Positions 61,271 to 64,000 of a stretch of DNA of 64,000 nucleotides are shown here, piece by piece. A model generated the notes under the pieces. The model had not been told where the DNA came from, searched no databases, and saw only the letters and a program-made list of their open reading frames with translations. Position numbers and translations under genes: made by a program. The stretch comes from Geomonas diazotrophica (GTDB lineage: Bacteria > Desulfobacterota > Desulfuromonadia > Geobacterales > Geobacteraceae): positions 124,001 through 188,000 of the forward strand of contig NZ_JAHLMF010000003.1 in the NCBI RefSeq assembly GCF_018919385.1, in the 5' to 3' direction. Within the stretch, counting starts at the first letter, position 1, and the number at the start of each line of letters is the position of its first letter.

Positions 61271-62497
61271 TCAGTCTCTCAGGTGACACTTGTTACAGAG
61301 GCTTCGCTGGAAGGTGGCAAAGTCGGTTGCACGCCGGTCATAAAATGTCTGTTGAATTTCAGAGGAGAGGCGGCCCAGGGAGTATTCGACGGGTGCGCCG
61401 TTGTCGGTTCCCGGGTACGTACCCTCATACACGAGGTAGGTGGACTGCATGTTCCATCTGGTACTTGCGTCCCACCCGCTGGCGTGGGCCCTGTGGCAGG
61501 ACAGGCACATCACGTTTTCTTTTCCGGCAGGGCCGCTTTGTTTAAGATCGGCAGATGCGGCGATTGACTTCAGCACTGCGTAATCCCTCGTGTTCAACTC
61601 GTAAGGGACCATCGAGTTGTAGGATCTCTCGCGCTGCCCGGACAGGTCTCCCGAACGCACGTACGAGTTGTAGTTACTGGCAATACCCTCCGACAAGACG
61701 GCGCTGGCCCCAGAGGGATGGCTGTGACTGCTGTTAAGTTGGGCGTGGCAGTTGCTGCACCATTCGGACATGCCGCTCCCGTAGGCGACCCGGGTAGCGT
61801 AGGCGTTTTCTGACCGGTTGAAAACACGGGGGGCTATGGCTGCGGGTGGATCGGAGGCCATGGGGGGGGTGCCGGGGAGGCTGTTTGGCTGATATCCCCT
61901 GCCACAGAGCAGCCGGTACGTACCTACCGAGGCAGAGGCCGTCGGGTCGGGGCTGTCAGGGTAAGACCCCGAAGCCACGACCGGGGGGCCGGAGGTGCCA
62001 ATTGAGCCATCGGCGCGCCGCCGGTAGTTGCCGTGAGGGTCATGGCAGCTGATGCAGGTGAGGCTTGAACTCGGATAATTGCCGCCCGGCGAGAAGCTAT
62101 GGGTGCTGTCCGCCTCGTACCCGAAGTCGATCGCAACGATGTTGTGTCCGTGCCGCTCGCCGCGGCTGAACTCCGTTGCGCCGCGCGATGTCGACCACTT
62201 GTACGTTTTCTTGAGCCAGCAAAAATCTCCGGCTGGGGGGAGTTGGACACAGATGGAAAAGGAGCCCACGTCGGTTGCGATGAAGTACTTGGAGGGAAGG
62301 GCCACGCCGAGGGGGGCCTGATGGCAGATGAGGCAGGTCGACCCCGCATCCGAGCCGCGCAGTTGCGGTGGTGTGGTATGGCATCCTGTGCAGTTGCCGG
62401 TACCGCCGTTGTGGAACACTTCATCACTGGCGGTGCTTGCCACAACGTGGGAACAAAAAACCAACAGGACAAACGCGCATGACCTGGGAATTCTCAT
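61271..62497 (-). CDS. Hexaheme c-type cytochrome, secreted
   Basis: A 408-residue exported electron carrier with six CxxCH heme sites in order: CTGCH, CLICH, CISCH, CSNCH, CLSCH, CNKCH. Signal peptide at the start (MRIPRSCAFVLLVFCSHVVAS). Long spacers between hemes resemble Geobacter outer-surface cytochromes, but no known one is recognised. The ATG at 62497 follows AGGAG; the upstream frame lacks support. CxxCH maturation needs the Ccm or CcsAB system elsewhere. Confidence 0.9.
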   Translation of the reverse strand: MRIPRSCAFVLLVFCSHVVASTASDEVFHNGGTGNCTGCHTTPPQLRGSDAGSTCLICHQAPLGVALPSKYFIATDVGSFSICVQLPPAGDFCWLKKTYKWSTSRGATEFSRGERHGHNIVAIDFGYEADSTHSFSPGGNYPSSSLTCISCHDPHGNYRRRADGSIGTSGPPVVASGSYPDSPDPTASASVGTYRLLCGRGYQPNSLPGTPPMASDPPAAIAPRVFNRSENAYATRVAYGSGMSEWCSNCHAQLNSSHSHPSGASAVLSEGIASNYNSYVRSGDLSGQRERSYNSMVPYELNTRDYAVLKSIAASADLKQSGPAGKENVMCLSCHRAHASGWDASTRWNMQSTYLVYEGTYPGTDNGAPVEYSLGRLSSEIQQTFYDRRATDFATFQRSLCNKCHLRD

Positions 62498-62793
62498 TGC
62501 ATCTCCTGATTGCGGTGATTCCGGTGCGAGGACTGTCTCAGAATTCCTGTACCTACGAATCTTGCTACCTGAGGCGAGATATTCACTAACTGGTATGGTT
62601 TTGTTCCGCCGCCGTTCCACTGTTTTCGATTATTTTCCCATTACACTTCAACCTGTCAAGCACAGTGGTCTTGTCTTTGCGTTGGGGGCGGGTGGCATCT
62701 GACTGTTTTCAGATCAAGGGGCTGGAGGGCGCGGGATAGTCAAGCGGGGCGCTTGCTTGCAAGGATATGGCTGAGAGGGTGCCTTTGGGGCGC
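62498..62793. other. Intergenic region upstream of the cytochrome gene
   Basis: No ORF or repeat element. On the minus strand a TTGACA (RC of about 62657-62662) could be the -35 of the cytochrome promoter; a -10 at the right spacing is unconvincing. The rest is unremarkable. Confidence 0.3.
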
Positions 62794-62830
62794 AAAAAAA
62801 ACGAAGGGTTACAGTGCAAACTGCAACCCC
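62794..62830 (-). terminator. Terminator of tRNA-Thr
   Basis: Minus strand: GGGGTTGCAGT, loop TTGC, ACTGTAACCC, then TTCGTTTTTTTT. Fits an intrinsic terminator 10 bases after the tRNA. Confidence 0.85.
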
Positions 62831-62839
62831 CTGTGTGTA

Positions 62840-62915
62840 TGGAGCCATCTATCGGAATCGAACCGACGACCTATTGATTACGAATCAATTGCTCTACCAA
62901 CTGAGCTAAGATGGC
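62840..62915 (-). tRNA. tRNA-Thr(CGT)
   Basis: A 76-base gene with acceptor GCCATCT/AGATGGC, discriminator T and encoded CCA. D-arm AGCTCAGTTGGTAGAGC, anticodon stem ATTGA/TCAAT with loop TTCGTAA (anticodon CGT, reading ACG), T-arm GTCGGTTCGATTCCGAT. All cloverleaf parts pair. Confidence 0.97.
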
Positions 62916-63081
62916 CTGTTTAATGGTGTCTTCCGCCTTTTTGCACGGAGTATGAACTTTTACCGTAAATTCCTTCCCCAGTCAATCCCCTTCTGAACCG
63001 TCGCCAGCCCCGGTTGCCCCATCGAACCGGAAATGTTCGTCTGTCTCCCAGGTCACGATTCGGTAACAGTTGCATTAAAAG

Positions 63082-63110
63082 TTGACATAATTGGTTTTTA
63101 CGATTCAAAT
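63082..63110 (+). promoter_or_regulatory. Probable promoter of the OmpR-type regulator
   Basis: TTGACA (63082-63087), a 17-base spacer and TCAAAT (63105-63110). The -35 is perfect and the -10 weak. Nothing else is apparent in the 62916-63237 gap. Confidence 0.5.
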
Positions 63111-63237
63111 TTCTTTGTGGTTTTGTCATATTTTCATCAAGTGTGGAGTAGTGCCATGGACTTCAGGAGAAGAAGGTCCGTGTTCTTGGCAACAAAGAGA
63201 GTTGTGCTTAGGGCACATGCGTAAAAAGGGTCCTGTT

Positions 63238-63915
63238 ATGAATTTCCTGATCGTAGAAGACTATGTGAAGACAGCGGAACAGCTGAAAAAAGGACTTGCC
63301 GAAGTCAGCATCAACGCCGACGTTGCCGCCGACGGGGTGAAGGGGCTCGCCATGGCGAAGGAGAAGGAGTACGAGTTGATCATCCTCGACCTCATGCTCC
63401 CCGGCATCGACGGTTTCGAGGTGGTGAAGCGGCTGCGCCAGGCGGGGAAGAGCACCCCGGTGATCATGCTGACCGCGCGCGACGAGGTGCACGACCGGAT
63501 CTGCGGTTTGCAGTCCGGGGCGGACGACTACCTGGTCAAGCCGTTCTCCTTCGGCGAACTCTGCGCCCGGATCCAGGCGCTGTTGCGCCGCGGCCAGGTG
63601 CTGCAGCAGGACGAGGTGCAGGTGGCGGACCTCACTGTCAACTTCTTCGCGCGCAAGGCGACCCGCTCCGGGAAGCACCTGGAGCTGACCCCCAAGGAGT
63701 TCGCGCTCCTCTCCATGCTGATACGCCGGGCCGGCGAGGTGCAGTCGCGCCTGCGTATCGCCGAGGCGGTCTGGAACCTCGGCTTCGACGCCAACCTGAA
63801 GATCGTGGACGTGAAGCTGGCGGGGCTGCGGGCCAAGGTGGACGGCCCCTTCGACAAGAAGCTGATCCACACCGTGCGCGGGGTCGGTTACGTGCTCGAG
63901 GACCGCGATGTGTGA
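63238..63915 (+). CDS. OmpR/PhoB-family response regulator
   Basis: A 225-residue transcription factor. Receiver domain residues 1-120: acidic EDY near the start, phosphoacceptor Asp in LIILDLMLPGIDGFE, Thr in MLTARDE and Lys in DDYLVKPFSFGEL. C-terminal winged helix (ELTPKEFALLSMLIRRAGEVQSR, VDVKLAGLRAKVD, IHTVRGVGYVLED) of the CopR/CusR type. ATG at 63238 follows AAGGG. Its stop overlaps the next gene, a probable sensor kinase, by eight bases. Confidence 0.93.
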   Translation: MNFLIVEDYVKTAEQLKKGLAEVSINADVAADGVKGLAMAKEKEYELIILDLMLPGIDGFEVVKRLRQAGKSTPVIMLTARDEVHDRICGLQSGADDYLVKPFSFGELCARIQALLRRGQVLQQDEVQVADLTVNFFARKATRSGKHLELTPKEFALLSMLIRRAGEVQSRLRIAEAVWNLGFDANLKIVDVKLAGLRAKVDGPFDKKLIHTVRGVGYVLEDRDV

Positions 63916-64000
63916 TGCCCCCCCTTCCCAGGAAGGCAGCGCCGGACGGCAGGTTCGGTCCATGGCGCACAACCTGGCCGTTTTGTACATCGTCTCCATC
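63908..64000 (+). CDS. Probable sensor histidine kinase, 5' part only
   Basis: Open from ATG 63908 to the edge (31 codons), overlapping the regulator stop. A second ATG at 63962 precedes the start of a hydrophobic run (MAHNLAVLYIVSI) that would be the first membrane helix. Content beyond the edge is unseen; assignment to a kinase rests on position after an OmpR-type regulator. Confidence 0.6.
   Translation, partial: MCDAPPSQEGSAGRQVRSMAHNLAVLYIVSI

Overview
The window looks like a chromosomal segment from a Desulfuromonadota/Geobacterales bacterium (Geobacter, Geomonas or Citrifermentans type). This is inferred from high-GC, housekeeping-rich gene content, a six-heme c-type cytochrome, an anaerobic (early cobalt insertion) cobalamin operon, HrcA/CIRCE heat-shock control, and many dispersed palindromic intergenic repeats. 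No phage, transposase or CRISPR array was recognised. The species is not identified.

Layout, left to right. 0.2-4.1 kb: tRNA-Ser(CGA), tadA, nikR, an NDUFA9-like oxidoreductase, a ferritin-like protein and an FKBP prolyl isomerase. 4.3-11.9 kb: a Nudix hydrolase coupled to a RluA-type pseudouridine synthase, an exported CxxC-repeat protein, a cyclase-family hydrolase, and a three-gene minus-strand unit (U32/RlhA-like, unknown protein, hslO). 11.9-13.6 kb: tandem repeats, then aroF (DAHP synthase). Ahead of aroF is an unusually clear attenuator: a 28-codon leader ORF packed with Tyr, Phe and Trp codons, then alternative stems and a terminator. 13.7-15.5 kb: a YqaA/DedA membrane protein and an M16 protease. 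15.6-27.1 kb: a cobalamin operon, cbiX-cbiC-cbiD-cbiET-cbiL-cbiF-cbiG-cbiH/P fusion-cbiB-threonine-phosphate decarboxylase. 27.3-31.7 kb: a PilZ protein, then zur-znuA-znuC-znuB for zinc uptake, with a 4 x 79-bp repeat block between znuC and znuB. 31.8-42.6 kb: a GGDEF protein, cardiolipin synthase, a thioredoxin-like protein, rsmB-rpe-nudix, a TraB/GumN-like membrane protein, an endonuclease III-like protein, gamma carbonic anhydrase, nadA and tatA. 42.7-47.4 kb: the complete tolQ-tolR-tolA-tolB-pal-cpoB operon on the minus strand. 47.5-59.8 kb: a nitrilase-family amidase, hemW, hrcA-grpE-dnaK-dnaJ with CIRCE, a secreted PLD-like protein, PBP1A, gpmA and an M23 peptidase. 59.8-64 kb: a DUF3332 lipoprotein between two similar candidate small RNAs, a hexaheme cytochrome, tRNA-Thr(CGT), and an OmpR-type regulator overlapping the start of a probable histidine kinase cut by the window edge.

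Three families of dispersed inverted repeats (called R1, R2 and R3 here) fill many intergenic gaps, and one R3 copy is read into the C-terminus of the cbiH/P fusion. The observations most worth following are the aroF leader-peptide attenuator with its probably leaderless divergent transcripts, the twin structured RNA loci around the DUF3332 gene, the CbiH-CbiP fusion with its repeat-derived tail, and the CxxC-repeat exported protein. All family names come from reading motifs by eye; no database search was possible.
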